64,000 bases of DNA, taken from Acidimicrobiia bacterium. GTDB taxonomy: Bacteria > Actinomycetota > Acidimicrobiia > Acidimicrobiales > Poriferisodalaceae. The notes beneath the pieces are model-generated. The model did not search any database, was not told the DNA's origin, and saw nothing but the letters and a program-made list of their open reading frames with translations. The translations under genes and the position numbers were made by a program. Position 1 is the first letter of the stretch. Every line of letters begins with the position of its first letter. Positions 36,251 to 45,880 of the stretch are shown here, piece after piece. The DNA lies in the NCBI GenBank assembly GCA_022821985.1, contig JAJECP010000004.1, forward strand, positions 1 to 64,000, read 5' to 3'.

Positions 36251-37534
36251 ATGGCGGGAGCACCCGAAGCCGACGAGCCCAATCCGACATCCGCAGCAGG
36301 CGAACCCGACGATCTCGGGCTGACAGGCCTTGAACTGGTCGAGCACTTTTCCCCGGCACCCACCGAGGGCCTGCGGATCGCGCCGTTCCTGGACGCGATC
36401 GAGGCGCAGGCGGAAACGGCAGACCGGACCCGGTCGGTGTCGTCGGATGTCATCGAGGCCATCCGCGGCACCGACTTCATGCGCATGTCGGCCACACGCA
36501 ATATCGGCGGCGTCGAGGAGACCATGCTGCACATGGGCCGCGAGCTCGAAGCGGTGGCAGCCCGCTGCCCGAGCCTGGCGTGGTGCCTGTGGAACCACCT
36601 GTGCGTCTTCCACCTGTTCGTCGGCTCGGTGGGCCCAGAACAGCAGGACTTCCTCACCCACGTCGTGACCAACGGCCAGTGGGTGTCGTTCCCCGGCGGT
36701 GCCCGCAGTTCCGTCTACGGCCGGGTCGAAGGCGACCAGGCCATCCTGAACGGCACCGGCCGCTGGGGCACCGGCGCCCGCTACGCCGACTACTGCGGGG
36801 TGGCCTTCGCGATCACCGGCGACGACGGCAAACCGGTGAGGCCGATGGACATCCGCTTCACCATCCTGCCCACCACCACCGAAGGCATGAAGATCGACCC
36901 GTCGTGGGACGGCGCCGGGCTGCGGGCATCGGCCACCGACGATGTCCACTACACCGACGTGCCCGTCAATCTCAGCGACTGCGTGGCCTGGTTCGGCGCC
37001 AACCGTGCGGAGTCGCTGCGCACAGTGCCGGTGGTGCATCACCGCTACCGCGAGGACTGGGTGGGCATCTCCGACCTGTGGCTCTCGTTCATGGCGGTGG
37101 GCCTTGTGCGTCGGGCGCTCGCCGAGGCTGCTGACGCGGCCGGCGGCCGGCGGGTGATCATCGGCGGCAAGATGGTCGACCGGCCCACCGTGCAGGTCAA
37201 CTTCGGTCGGGCGGCATCGCTGCTGGCAGCCGCCGCCGCGGCAACCGAAGCCGCCTGCAATGAGGTCGACCGCCGCATCGCCGCCGGTGTCGTGCCCGAC
37301 GAGGCCGACTACCTGCGGCAGATGGCAGTCACCACGATGGCCGTGGAGCAGCTCGACGAGGCCATGTCCTTGCTGCACCGCACCCAGGGCGGCACCGCGC
37401 TGCGAGAAGGCGGCGCGTTCGACCGTCGCTATCGCGACTTCCGCGCCATGCCGGTGCACATCAACGTGCACCAAGACCGGGTCACCCACCAGCTCGGGCG
37501 ACACCTCCTCGGTCTCGAACTCAACCCGTTCTGA
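36251..37534 (+). CDS. Acyl-CoA dehydrogenase-fold flavin-dependent monooxygenase
   Basis: A 427-residue member of the HpaB/HsaA/DszC branch, which shares the acyl-CoA dehydrogenase fold but uses reduced flavin and oxygen to hydroxylate. CPSLAWCLWNHLCVFHLFVG, WVSFPGGARSSVYGRVEGD, LNGTGRWGTGARYADYCGVA and DVHYTDVPVNLSDCVAWFGA mark the flavin and substrate domains. The C-terminal helical part has LHRTQGGTALREGGAFDRRY and ends RDFRAMPVHINVHQD, a pattern of this branch. The acyl-CoA dehydrogenase base is not evident. The substrate may be an aromatic or N-heterocyclic amine product of the oxidase upstream, but this is only inferred from position. A separate flavin reductase would be needed and is not adjacent. 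Confidence 0.75.
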   Translation: MAGAPEADEPNPTSAAGEPDDLGLTGLELVEHFSPAPTEGLRIAPFLDAIEAQAETADRTRSVSSDVIEAIRGTDFMRMSATRNIGGVEETMLHMGRELEAVAARCPSLAWCLWNHLCVFHLFVGSVGPEQQDFLTHVVTNGQWVSFPGGARSSVYGRVEGDQAILNGTGRWGTGARYADYCGVAFAITGDDGKPVRPMDIRFTILPTTTEGMKIDPSWDGAGLRASATDDVHYTDVPVNLSDCVAWFGANRAESLRTVPVVHHRYREDWVGISDLWLSFMAVGLVRRALAEAADAAGGRRVIIGGKMVDRPTVQVNFGRAASLLAAAAAATEAACNEVDRRIAAGVVPDEADYLRQMAVTTMAVEQLDEAMSLLHRTQGGTALREGGAFDRRYRDFRAMPVHINVHQDRVTHQLGRHLLGLELNPF

Positions 37535-37573
37535 ACGTCACTCAGACCGCGAGTCCCCCACCGGCTCGGCTCG

Positions 37574-40500
37574 TCAGGCGTCGGGGCGGGTCGGCTTGCC
37601 GCCGTGGACCGTGGGCTCGGCGCACCACTGGTAGCGCAGCGTCTCAAGCGGCTCCAGCACGGAATCCGGCAACGCGAGAACGTCGCAGAGGAGTGCTTCA
37701 TCAAGGTCTCGGCGTGTCGGATCGCGGAAGGCCTCGTTGGCCGGGAGAAACTCGCGAATTCGGAAGCGACCAAAAATCTCCTCGCATTCGGCGAGTTGCG
37801 CAGAATCGAGAAGGCGCACGTCCAGGACGGGAATCTCCTCGACGCGTCCGATGGAAAGGCGAGCGCGGCCCGTGTGTTGTCGCGACGAAACCCACCAGCG
37901 CGCGAGCAGACCCAAGGTTGTATTGCCCCACAGCAGCAACGGCACTTCCCAACTCGGCGAATTGGGAACACAAGAAGGCCAAGCCATGCCGCCGATACAG
38001 CGTGGGGACCGGCAAAAGCCGATGCGCTGGCTGTTGAGCCGGAAATCGAGGTTGACATGGAGGGTCCCCGAAGCTCGATCCCAGACTCGGCGGGCATCCT
38101 CGTCAGTCGCATCGGGCGCCAGTTCGCCGTAACTGTCGGGCAGCACTTCCAATCGGCTTTCCCTGCCCGATGCAGTGGCGTGCGCCCAAAGCACCGGGTA
38201 CGAGGCAGCCTTCCATGCGTCGCCTTGGAAGTCGGCCATGCGAATGCGGAATGGCGCTGCGTACGCACCGGTACCCCGCTTCAGTGCCGCTTCGGTACGA
38301 GGCCGCACCCCGATCGCCGCGTTGCCGGGGCCAATTTCGCCCAACGATCCGAGGGGTGCTATCGGGATCGGCCGCTCTGGTGTGCGTGGGAGCCGCAGCG
38401 TTCCCCGAGCCAAGGCCGCAGCACTCAGTGCCACGTCGAACTCGCTCACTTGCCCGTAGCCGCCGTCGGACATGCCGCCCCGGAACCACACGCCTACCCG
38501 GTCGTCCCCGACGCGCAGATCGCCGTATTCGGCATCGGCGAGGCGCGCTTCTTCGATTCGCCGGGCCAGTTCGAACGCTTCTGCGCTGTTAGCGGGCCTG
38601 TCCGACAATGCGATCCAGCACACGGAGTTGCGCCGTTTGGCTTCCTGCGCTTCAGCTTGGTCACAAGCATCGGAAGCGCCGCCGTCCTGCCGGCGCTCCG
38701 AGCGGGTCGCTACCACGAGGACTTCCGCCATGGCCGTGTCGTCAGAAAACGCGCGGTCGGTGGAACCATGAGCGGACAGCGACACCACGAGCAAGTCGTC
38801 GTAGCTCGCATCGAGCAGAGCGCGTGCCTTGCCCCACGCACTCGTTGCGCAGAACGTGGCCGGCAAGACGAACGCGACGGTGCCGCCCGGCCGGATCTTG
38901 ACGTGAGCCAAGTCGATGAAGTAGCTGGCGAGGCCAGCATGACCGTGGCCTGCGGATGGGGCAGCGCCTCGGTACAGGGCGATGTTCGAGAGACGTTCGC
39001 TCATGGCGGCTTGCTCAGCCTCGGAGTTGCCGAAGCCCGCGAACGCCGGTCGCGGCACGCCCACTCGTTCGCCTTCCTGACCCACCGTCCGCACATACGG
39101 CGGATTCATGATGATCAGATCGGCCGCACTGTGCGTGAGAACGAACCTGTGCTCGCTGTCGTCTGTCGTGCGCTCGCCCGATCCGGCTGCAAGCGAGCGC
39201 CCCGTACCAAAGAGCGACGCTGCCTCCACATCGTCGATGAGTTCCAAAGAGCCAATGGACGCAACTGCCATGTCATTGTCAGGAGCGCCAGGGTCTGGCG
39301 ACGCGACAGCCGATCCGTAGGGCATGAGATGGATGTTGGTATCGCCGAATGGCACCGAGGGATGAACTGCCGACAGCAAGGACGCAGTCACATGAACCGC
39401 CGCAGGCATGATGTCGGCGCCGACGAAGACATGCTCCATGAATGCCGAGTGCATCTGGCTGTCATCGACTCCGGCCTGCCTGCTTCGCGAGGCGACATGG
39501 CGGTAGGCAGCCGACAGCAGCGCTCCCGTCCCGCAAGCAAGGTCTGCAACACGCAGTGCTCGCAACTCAGCCTCGCTGCCGAAATCGCAAGTGAGCCGGC
39601 TGCCGGCCAGTTCCGCAAGCAGCGAGGCCGATGCCGGGCGTGTGTAGAAGGTGGCCAAGAACTTGCGGTCGGCAATGAGGCGCCCGAAGATCTGTCCGGT
39701 CATGTCCTGCGTGGTGGCGATGCCGAGGCCGACGAGTTCATCGGCGACCTTGGCAAGACGGTCAAGCACATTCCGGCACACGTTGGCCGGCAGCGGCAGC
39801 AGAACTCGGCTCGCGATCTCGAAGATCGGCCAATAGTTGATCTCGAGAATCCTGCGCCATGCGGCGTGAAGGTCTGCAGGCGCCAAGTGCCCACCGCTGC
39901 GCAACTGGGCAATGCTCGGAATGTCCGCATGCATCGGTGCGATCGCGCTGTGAAAGACCAACGCATTGGTGACGATGGTCATAGCCATGCGCATCGTCTG
40001 TTCCGAGTCGTCCTGATGGAGGGCGGCGCTGACTTCCACAAGTGTCGCCGCACGTTCCCCGGCGAGTTGAGCCCGCATCAGCCCGGCCGCCTGAGAAACG
40101 CCGGACTCGAACACCTCGAGCGCCCTCGCCATCTGCCGTTCTGAGACGGCGACACACTCGATGAGGCGAGCCAGTGCACCGAGGTCCCCGGTGATCCATC
40201 CGGCTGCCGGGAACCGCCTCGGAGCGTCGCCCTCCGTAAGCGACAAGACGCAGTACTCCAACCGAGCGATGGCGAGCGCCGCATCGAGGCGGGCCTGCGG
40301 GATCTTCGCGAGTTCTTGAGGGAGCCGGACAGCCACGGCCTGCTCAATTGGATCGCCAGTCGCGGCCAACTCCATGCCGAGCCGCGAGACAGCATCCTCT
40401 TCGACTTCACGTGCAGGCAGGTATTCAGTCTCCACAACGACTGGCAAGCCGCCGGGCATGCGAAGCACGACATCCGGCGCCTGGGCAGCTGCGTCCGCGA

Positions 40501-40609
40501 ATACCCGCGTCGATTCCGCCTCAACCGACCATCGAGGATGCAGCCGGTCGAGCGCAGCAGCGAGCCGATCGTTCACCGTCGTCTCTCGCGTCCGTCCTGT
40601 CTTGTCCAT
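37574..40609 (-). CDS. Solitary N6-adenine DNA methylase with nuclease-like N-terminus
   Basis: About 1011 residues from the ATG at 40609 (GGGAG 10 nt upstream); the frame stays open to 40705. The N-terminal region includes APDVVLRMPGGLPVVVETEY, a strand-turn-strand with Asp and Glu-x-Glu like a degenerate PD-(D/E)XK nuclease. Motif I is VADLACGTGALLSAAYRHV near residue 356 and motif IV N-P-P-Y-V-R-T near 500. VAFVLPATFCATSAWGKARA and a roughly 400-residue C-terminal part (target-recognition-like) follow. It resembles Eco57I-type IIG or BREX/Pgl-type methylases. No separate restriction, specificity or BREX genes are adjacent. Base composition is less GC-biased than its neighbours, as expected of a transferred defence gene. 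Confidence 0.75.
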   Translation of the reverse strand: MDKTGRTRETTVNDRLAAALDRLHPRWSVEAESTRVFADAAAQAPDVVLRMPGGLPVVVETEYLPAREVEEDAVSRLGMELAATGDPIEQAVAVRLPQELAKIPQARLDAALAIARLEYCVLSLTEGDAPRRFPAAGWITGDLGALARLIECVAVSERQMARALEVFESGVSQAAGLMRAQLAGERAATLVEVSAALHQDDSEQTMRMAMTIVTNALVFHSAIAPMHADIPSIAQLRSGGHLAPADLHAAWRRILEINYWPIFEIASRVLLPLPANVCRNVLDRLAKVADELVGLGIATTQDMTGQIFGRLIADRKFLATFYTRPASASLLAELAGSRLTCDFGSEAELRALRVADLACGTGALLSAAYRHVASRSRQAGVDDSQMHSAFMEHVFVGADIMPAAVHVTASLLSAVHPSVPFGDTNIHLMPYGSAVASPDPGAPDNDMAVASIGSLELIDDVEAASLFGTGRSLAAGSGERTTDDSEHRFVLTHSAADLIIMNPPYVRTVGQEGERVGVPRPAFAGFGNSEAEQAAMSERLSNIALYRGAAPSAGHGHAGLASYFIDLAHVKIRPGGTVAFVLPATFCATSAWGKARALLDASYDDLLVVSLSAHGSTDRAFSDDTAMAEVLVVATRSERRQDGGASDACDQAEAQEAKRRNSVCWIALSDRPANSAEAFELARRIEEARLADAEYGDLRVGDDRVGVWFRGGMSDGGYGQVSEFDVALSAAALARGTLRLPRTPERPIPIAPLGSLGEIGPGNAAIGVRPRTEAALKRGTGAYAAPFRIRMADFQGDAWKAASYPVLWAHATASGRESRLEVLPDSYGELAPDATDEDARRVWDRASGTLHVNLDFRLNSQRIGFCRSPRCIGGMAWPSCVPNSPSWEVPLLLWGNTTLGLLARWWVSSRQHTGRARLSIGRVEEIPVLDVRLLDSAQLAECEEIFGRFRIREFLPANEAFRDPTRRDLDEALLCDVLALPDSVLEPLETLRYQWCAEPTVHGGKPTRPDA

Positions 40610-40823
40610 TGTCGAACGACTCCCGCGCACGTGGTGACAGCCCCGGCCTTGCTGCCGTCGCCCGGCCGCATCCGTTCGCCCGAAGATAAACCTGTGCTGT
40701 GACATCCAGCGGCATGAGTGCCCACCATCGTGCAGACGGTCTCGCCCAGACGACCGCTGCCGGGCGCTGAATCAACGACTGCGGCAACTGCGGACGGTGG
40801 CTGCGGGTCCAGATGGGCAAGAT

Positions 40824-40829
40824 TAGGCT
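40824..40829 (+). promoter_or_regulatory. -10 box (TAGGCT) for the nucleoside importer operon
   Basis: TAGGCT lies about 50 nt before the ATG at 40882, giving a short leader with a strong purine-rich ribosome site (GAGAGGGAG). This is the leadered type, unlike most starts nearby. The rest of 40610-40823 shows no gene or clear signal. Confidence 0.4.
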
Positions 40830-40881
40830 CGATGACGATCGTCCCGAGGCTGCCTCGCGGGCGCGAACGGAGAGGGAGATC

Positions 40882-42072
40882 ATGCGTTCGAGGACTCTGA
40901 CACGGCTAGCCATAGCGCTCGCCTCGATAGCGCTCGTGAGCGCCGCTTGCGGCAGCGACGACGACGAGGCCGCCGACGCGACTGCGGCCCCGGCGACCAC
41001 CGCAGCACCAGCAACGACGGCCCCGCCGGCCGACGAGCCGGAGCCCGAACCCGAGGGAATGTCGGCGGAGGACATCACCGCGGCCTTCATCCTCGTGGGA
41101 CCGGTGGGCGATGCCGGCTGGAACTGGGCTCACGACCAAGGGCGCATCTTCGCAGCGGAGCAGACCGGGGCAACGACGCTGTTCGTCGAGAGCATCCCGG
41201 AGAACGCTGAGGCATTCAAGGAAGTCGCCATCGACTTCATCGAGAACGAGGACGCCAACATCATCTTCGGCACGTCGTTCGGCTACATGGATCCGATGGA
41301 GGAGCTGGCCGCCGACTATCCCGACGTGGTGTTCGAGCACGCGTCGGGCTACAAGATGAACGACACCAACTTCGGCAACTTCTTCGGCCGCATGTATCAG
41401 CCGCGTTACCTGTCGGGCATGGCAGCCGGTGCCATGACGCAGAGCGGCCAAATCGGCTACGTCGCTGCGTTCCCCATTCCTGAGGTGATCCGCGGCATCA
41501 ACGCCTTCACCCTCGGCGTGCGTGAGACCAACCCATCGGCCGAGGTCCACGTCAACTGGACCTTCACTTGGTTCGATCCGGCTGTCGAAGGCGATACGGC
41601 CTCGGCGCTGCTCGAAGCCGGCGCCGACGTGATCGCTATGCACCAAGACTCGACCGCTGCCGGCGTCGCAGCCCAGGACGCCGGGGCTCGCTGGGTGGCG
41701 TACAACTCCGACATGCGCGACTTCGCCCCGGAGGCATTCATCACGGCGCCGATCTGGCACTGGGGTCCGCGCTATGCCCGCACCATCGAAGCTGTGGCGG
41801 CCGGCACCTACACACCAGGCGCGTACTGGGGCGGCATGGACGACGGCATCGTGCAGCTCGCTGAGCTGTCTGCCGATGTGCCCGGCGACGTCGCCGACCG
41901 CATCGCCGAAGCCGCCGAGCAGATCCGCTCCGGCACCTGGGATGTCTTCACCGGCCCGATCAACGGCCAAGACGGCACCGAGATGGTCGCTGCGGGCGAG
42001 ACCATGGAAGACGGGCCGATGCTAGGCATGGACTGGTTCGTCGAAGGCGTGGTGGGTGACGCCAGCCCCTGA
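40882..42072 (+). CDS. BMP-family nucleoside-binding lipoprotein
   Basis: A 396-residue lipoprotein, the binding component of a purine-nucleoside-type ABC importer. The signal LTRLAIALASIALVSAACGS ends in the lipobox A-A-C. A low-complexity Ala/Thr/Pro/Glu linker (about residues 30-62) follows. The mature fold begins AAFILVGPVGDAGWNWAHDQ and has FGTSFGYMDPMEELAADYPD, GNFFGRMYQPRYLSGMAAGA and DVIAMHQDSTAAGVAAQDAG, all typical of BmpA/Med proteins. A Trp-rich C-terminus (PIWHWGPRYARTIEAVAAGT) matches the family. The start is the ATG with GGGAG, not the upstream in-frame ATG at 40813. Confidence 0.92.
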   Translation: MRSRTLTRLAIALASIALVSAACGSDDDEAADATAAPATTAAPATTAPPADEPEPEPEGMSAEDITAAFILVGPVGDAGWNWAHDQGRIFAAEQTGATTLFVESIPENAEAFKEVAIDFIENEDANIIFGTSFGYMDPMEELAADYPDVVFEHASGYKMNDTNFGNFFGRMYQPRYLSGMAAGAMTQSGQIGYVAAFPIPEVIRGINAFTLGVRETNPSAEVHVNWTFTWFDPAVEGDTASALLEAGADVIAMHQDSTAAGVAAQDAGARWVAYNSDMRDFAPEAFITAPIWHWGPRYARTIEAVAAGTYTPGAYWGGMDDGIVQLAELSADVPGDVADRIAEAAEQIRSGTWDVFTGPINGQDGTEMVAAGETMEDGPMLGMDWFVEGVVGDASP

Positions 42073-42100
42073 TCCGACTGGGCGAACCGAACTGAATCCG

Positions 42101-43645
42101 ATGTCGGTGCCGGGGGATGCTGCGGTGTCCCCCGGCACCGGCGACGGCCGCGTCGTCGTCGACCTGCGGGGCATCCGCAAGGAGTTCCCTGGCGTCGTCG
42201 CGTGCGACGGCGCGAACCTCACCGTCCGCGCAGGCACAATTCACGCGCTGCTCGGCGAGAATGGCGCCGGCAAGACCTCACTGGTGAATGTGCTGGGAGG
42301 CGTCTACCTGCCCGACGCCGGCGAGATCTGGGTGCATGGCGCCCAACGCCAGTTCCATTCGCCGGCCGACGCCATCGCAGCGGGCATCGGCATGGTTCAT
42401 CAAGAGTTCCGGCTGGTACCGACGCTCACCGTGTTCGAGAACGTGGTGCTGGGCTCGGCGCCCCGCTATCTCGACATGGGCCAGATCATCGAGCGAGTCT
42501 CCCACCTGGCGGCTACGTATTCGCTCCAGATCGACCCGTCCCGACCCGTATGGCAGCTCTCGGTGGGTGAGCGCCAACGGGTCGAGATCCTCAAGGCACT
42601 GTGGCGTGACGCCGATGTGCTGGTGCTGGACGAGCCGACGGCGGTGCTGACCCCCGCCGAGGCGGCCGCTCTCGGCCTGACATTGCGCTCCATGGCCGAC
42701 CGAGGCCGTTCGGTCATCTACATCAGCCACAAGCTGGACGAGGTGCTGTCGGTGTGCGACGAGGCAACCGTGCTGCGCAACGGGGTGACCGTGGCACAGC
42801 CGCGCAGTCTCGTCGGGATCGATCGCTCCGACCTCGCCGAGATGATGGTGGGCGAGGCGGCAGCGGCGATCCAGCGGCCGACCGATCAGCCCAGCGGCGA
42901 CGTCGTGCTCGAGCTGGCGGGCATCTCGGCGCTCAGCGACCGCGGGCTGCCGGCGCTGCACGCTGTTGACATCGACGTGCGAGCAGGCGAGATCGTCGGC
43001 ATTGCAGGCGTCTCGGGCAACGGGCAACGGGAGCTGGCGGAGACCATCGCCGGACTGCGCCCGACCACCGCGGGCACGATGCAGCTCGCAGGCGTCGAGG
43101 TCACAGGCGCATCCCCCCGCGCTCGGTCGCGTGCCGGGCTGGCCTATGTTCCCGAGGATCGGCTCGGCGTCGGCTTGGCGCCCACGATGTCGGTGGTCGA
43201 CAACGCTGTCGTGCGGTCATACCGGTCGATGCGGCGCAGAATGATGCTGGACCTGCAGAGCTGCGAGGACTTCTGTCGGCGCCTCATCGAGCGTTTCGGC
43301 GTGCAGGTGGGACGCCTGCACGAACCCATCAGCGCCCTGTCGGGCGGCAATCTCCAGCGCCTGCTGCTCGGACGGGAGCTGACCGGCGAGCCCAAGGTGC
43401 TCGTGGCGGCACAGCCGACCCGCGGCCTCGACGTGGCAGGCATCGCCGCCATCCAGTCGCAGATCGTCGCTCAGCGTGCCGCTGGCGTGGGCGTGCTGCT
43501 GATCTCGGAAGACCTCGACGAGCTGCTCGCCCTGTCAGACCGGCTCATCGTGATGTATGAGGGTCAGGTGGCGGCCCGCATGGATCCGACACAGGCCACC
43601 CGGGCCGAAGTGGGCGCCGCCATGGCCGGAACGGCGACGGCGTGA
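42101..43645 (+). CDS. Nucleoside ABC transporter ATP-binding protein (two ABC domains)
   Basis: About 514 residues from the ATG at 42101, since the earlier frame start at 42056 lies inside the previous gene. The first domain has Walker A L-G-E-N-G-A-G-K-T-S, signature QLSVGERQRVEIL and Walker B VLVLDEPTAVL. The second has the degenerate Walker A GVSGNGQRELAE, signature ALSGGNLQRLLLGREL and Walker B KVLVAAQPTRGLD. This asymmetry is normal for nucleoside and sugar importers, in which the second site is often inactive. It energises the two permeases that follow; GTG of the first permease overlaps its stop (GTGA). Confidence 0.92.
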   Translation: MSVPGDAAVSPGTGDGRVVVDLRGIRKEFPGVVACDGANLTVRAGTIHALLGENGAGKTSLVNVLGGVYLPDAGEIWVHGAQRQFHSPADAIAAGIGMVHQEFRLVPTLTVFENVVLGSAPRYLDMGQIIERVSHLAATYSLQIDPSRPVWQLSVGERQRVEILKALWRDADVLVLDEPTAVLTPAEAAALGLTLRSMADRGRSVIYISHKLDEVLSVCDEATVLRNGVTVAQPRSLVGIDRSDLAEMMVGEAAAAIQRPTDQPSGDVVLELAGISALSDRGLPALHAVDIDVRAGEIVGIAGVSGNGQRELAETIAGLRPTTAGTMQLAGVEVTGASPRARSRAGLAYVPEDRLGVGLAPTMSVVDNAVVRSYRSMRRRMMLDLQSCEDFCRRLIERFGVQVGRLHEPISALSGGNLQRLLLGRELTGEPKVLVAAQPTRGLDVAGIAAIQSQIVAQRAAGVGVLLISEDLDELLALSDRLIVMYEGQVAARMDPTQATRAEVGAAMAGTATA

Positions 43646-44862
43646 CTGAGCCGACCCACGCCCCGCTGCACACCGTTGCCCGCGGGCGGGCGCGCTGGCA
43701 TCGCATCATCGTGCGGCCGGTGCTGCAGCGGCGTGCCCGGGTAGCGCCGGCCGCTCAGGCCATCGCATTCGTGATCGGCATCGTGCTGGCGCTGATCGCC
43801 GGCGCCATGCTGCTGTGGGGCTCGGGCAACGATCCTGCGACGGTCTATCAGCGCATGGCCGAGTCATCGCTCGGCGGGTTCGACGCGTTGTCGCGGACGC
43901 TGCTGCGCGCCACACCGCTGGCGATCGCCGGGCTGGCGGTAGCGGTGGCCGGCTCGATGGGCCTGTGGAACATCGGCGCCGAGGGCCAGATGATGGCGGG
44001 TGCCACCGTCGCGGCCGGATTCGCCATGGTGGCCGGCGACCTGCCGGGGCCGGTGCTGATCGTGCTGATGCTGGTTGCCGGTGCCGTGGGCGGCGTGGTG
44101 CTCGTGGTGGGACCCGCGCTGGCTCGCGCCTACCTCGGCGTGAGCGAGATCATCACCACGCTGATGCTGGTCGAAGTGGCGATACGCATCGTGGAATGGC
44201 TCAAGGTGGGTCCGTGGAAGGACCCTGAATCGTTCGGCTTTGCCCAGATCTCCCCCTTGCCAGACCAAGCATCACTGCCGGGCCTGTTCGGCCAAGTCCA
44301 CATCGGCGTGCTGTTCGCAGCGGCGCTGCTGCTGGCGTTCTGGCTGGCCGTCTCGCGCACGGCGTGGGGCTACGAGCTGCGCATGGCGGGTTCGTCTCCG
44401 GCGACTGCTCGCTATGCCGGCATCTCGCTGCAGCGCAAGGTGCTGACGGCGCTGCTGCTGTCCGGCGGACTGGCGGGCCTGGCGGGAGCAATCGAACTGA
44501 CCGGCACCGCCACCCGGCTCGAACCGGGACTGTCGAGCGGCTATGGCTTCGCCGGGATCATCGTGGCAGCGCTGGCGCTGATGCGGCCATCGGGCGTGGC
44601 CGTCGTCGCGTTCGTGTTCGGAGCGGTGCTGCGGGGCGGCCAGTCCATCCAGACGCTCGGCGTGACGAGCTCGATCGCCACGATCCTGCAGGCCATGATC
44701 CTCATCGGCGCGCTGGTGGCGGCAGTGCTGCTCAACTACCGCGTCCGCTGGGTGCGGCCGGTCGGCCACCCCTCCGAGAAATCCGCACCCCAGGCTGGGC
44801 CTGCACCGGGCGGAGCACCCCCTTCGGAGGGCTCTTCGCATCCGGAGGCATCGGGTGTCTGA
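43642..44862 (+). CDS. Nucleoside ABC transporter permease 1
   Basis: A 406-residue integral membrane protein of the BPD_transp_2 family, with about eight hydrophobic segments. AIAFVIGIVLALIAGAMLLW is the first helix, and the conserved permease loop is GLWNIGAEGQMMAGATVAAG. It has a long polar N-terminus and a Pro-rich C-terminal tail (after about residue 368). Its GTG start overlaps the ATPase stop by 4 nt and its 3' end overlaps the second permease by 8 nt. Confidence 0.9.
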   Translation: MTEPTHAPLHTVARGRARWHRIIVRPVLQRRARVAPAAQAIAFVIGIVLALIAGAMLLWGSGNDPATVYQRMAESSLGGFDALSRTLLRATPLAIAGLAVAVAGSMGLWNIGAEGQMMAGATVAAGFAMVAGDLPGPVLIVLMLVAGAVGGVVLVVGPALARAYLGVSEIITTLMLVEVAIRIVEWLKVGPWKDPESFGFAQISPLPDQASLPGLFGQVHIGVLFAAALLLAFWLAVSRTAWGYELRMAGSSPATARYAGISLQRKVLTALLLSGGLAGLAGAIELTGTATRLEPGLSSGYGFAGIIVAALALMRPSGVAVVAFVFGAVLRGGQSIQTLGVTSSIATILQAMILIGALVAAVLLNYRVRWVRPVGHPSEKSAPQAGPAPGGAPPSEGSSHPEASGV

Positions 44863-45811
44863 GGACGCTGTCATCGGCCTGCTCGTGGCGACCGTGCAGT
44901 TCGCCACGCTGGTGTACCTGGCCGGTCTGGGCGAGCTCATCGCCGAGCGTTCCGGCGTGCTCAACCTCGGGGTTGAGGGGATGATGGCCATGGGCGCGGT
45001 GACGGGGTTCATGGCGGCGATCGCCACCGGTCGCCCATGGATCGGCTTCGCCGTCGCGGCCCTCGTCGGCATGGCAACGGCGGGCGTTCATGCGCTGGTC
45101 AGCGTGATCATGGGTGCCGGGCAGGTCGTGTCGGGCCTCGCGATCACTATCGGGGGCTTGGGATTCGCAGCATTCATCGGCCAGGATGCGGTGCGCGAGC
45201 GCGCCGATGCGGTGTTCACCGATCAGAGCATCGTGGGCCTGTCCGACATTCCGTGGGCCGGGCCGATCCTGTTCGACCAGCCCCCGGTCGTGTATCTCGC
45301 CGGCATCCTCGGGATAGCTGCGTGGTTCGTGCTCACGCGCACCCGACTCGGCTTGGCCCTGCGGGCTGTAGGAGAGTCGGCGTCCACCACCGACTCGGTC
45401 GGTCATTCCGTGACAATGCTCCGCTCAAGCGCCGTGCTGGTCGGCGGCGCCTTCGCAGGCGCCGCCGGCGCTTTCCTGTCGCTCTACATGGCCGCCGGGT
45501 GGACCGAAGGCCTCATCGCGGGCCGTGGCTGGATCGCGGTGGCGCTCGTCATCTTCGGAGCGTGGCGGCCTGGACGTCTGGCTGCCGGCTCGCTGCTGTT
45601 CGGCTTCACGCTGGCCTTGCAGCCCCGGGTCCAGACCTTCGACCTAAGCATCTTCGGGTTGGAGGTCAACACGATCTCGCCGGCGCTGCTCGGCATCCTG
45701 CCGTTCCTGCTGACCGTGGTGGTGCTGATCGCCATCAGCTTCCGGGCCCGGCACCGGCCGAGCCCCGCACCCGCAGCACTGACCCTGCCCTACCGCCGCG
45801 AGGAGCGCTGA
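44855..45811 (+). CDS. Nucleoside ABC transporter permease 2
   Basis: A 318-residue membrane protein of the same permease family, with LIAERSGVLNLGVEGMMAMG as the conserved loop (compare the GLWNIGAEGQMM of permease 1) and GAGQVVSGLAITIGGLGFAA. Together with the first permease it forms the heterodimeric channel of a BmpA/NupABC-type importer. The GTG start lies within the end of the previous gene. No regulator is adjacent. Confidence 0.9.
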   Translation: MSEDAVIGLLVATVQFATLVYLAGLGELIAERSGVLNLGVEGMMAMGAVTGFMAAIATGRPWIGFAVAALVGMATAGVHALVSVIMGAGQVVSGLAITIGGLGFAAFIGQDAVRERADAVFTDQSIVGLSDIPWAGPILFDQPPVVYLAGILGIAAWFVLTRTRLGLALRAVGESASTTDSVGHSVTMLRSSAVLVGGAFAGAAGAFLSLYMAAGWTEGLIAGRGWIAVALVIFGAWRPGRLAAGSLLFGFTLALQPRVQTFDLSIFGLEVNTISPALLGILPFLLTVVVLIAISFRARHRPSPAPAALTLPYRREER

Positions 45812-45867
45812 AGGCGCGCATTCCCACCCGTGCGAGCATCTTGAAGTGGCCTGACGCGACTGCCAAG

Positions 45868-45873
45868 TAGGTT
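45868..45873 (+). promoter_or_regulatory. -10 box (TAGGTT)
   Basis: TAGGTT ends 7 nt before the GTG at 45881, a leaderless arrangement. Confidence 0.5.
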
Positions 45874-45880
45874 TCGGCAG

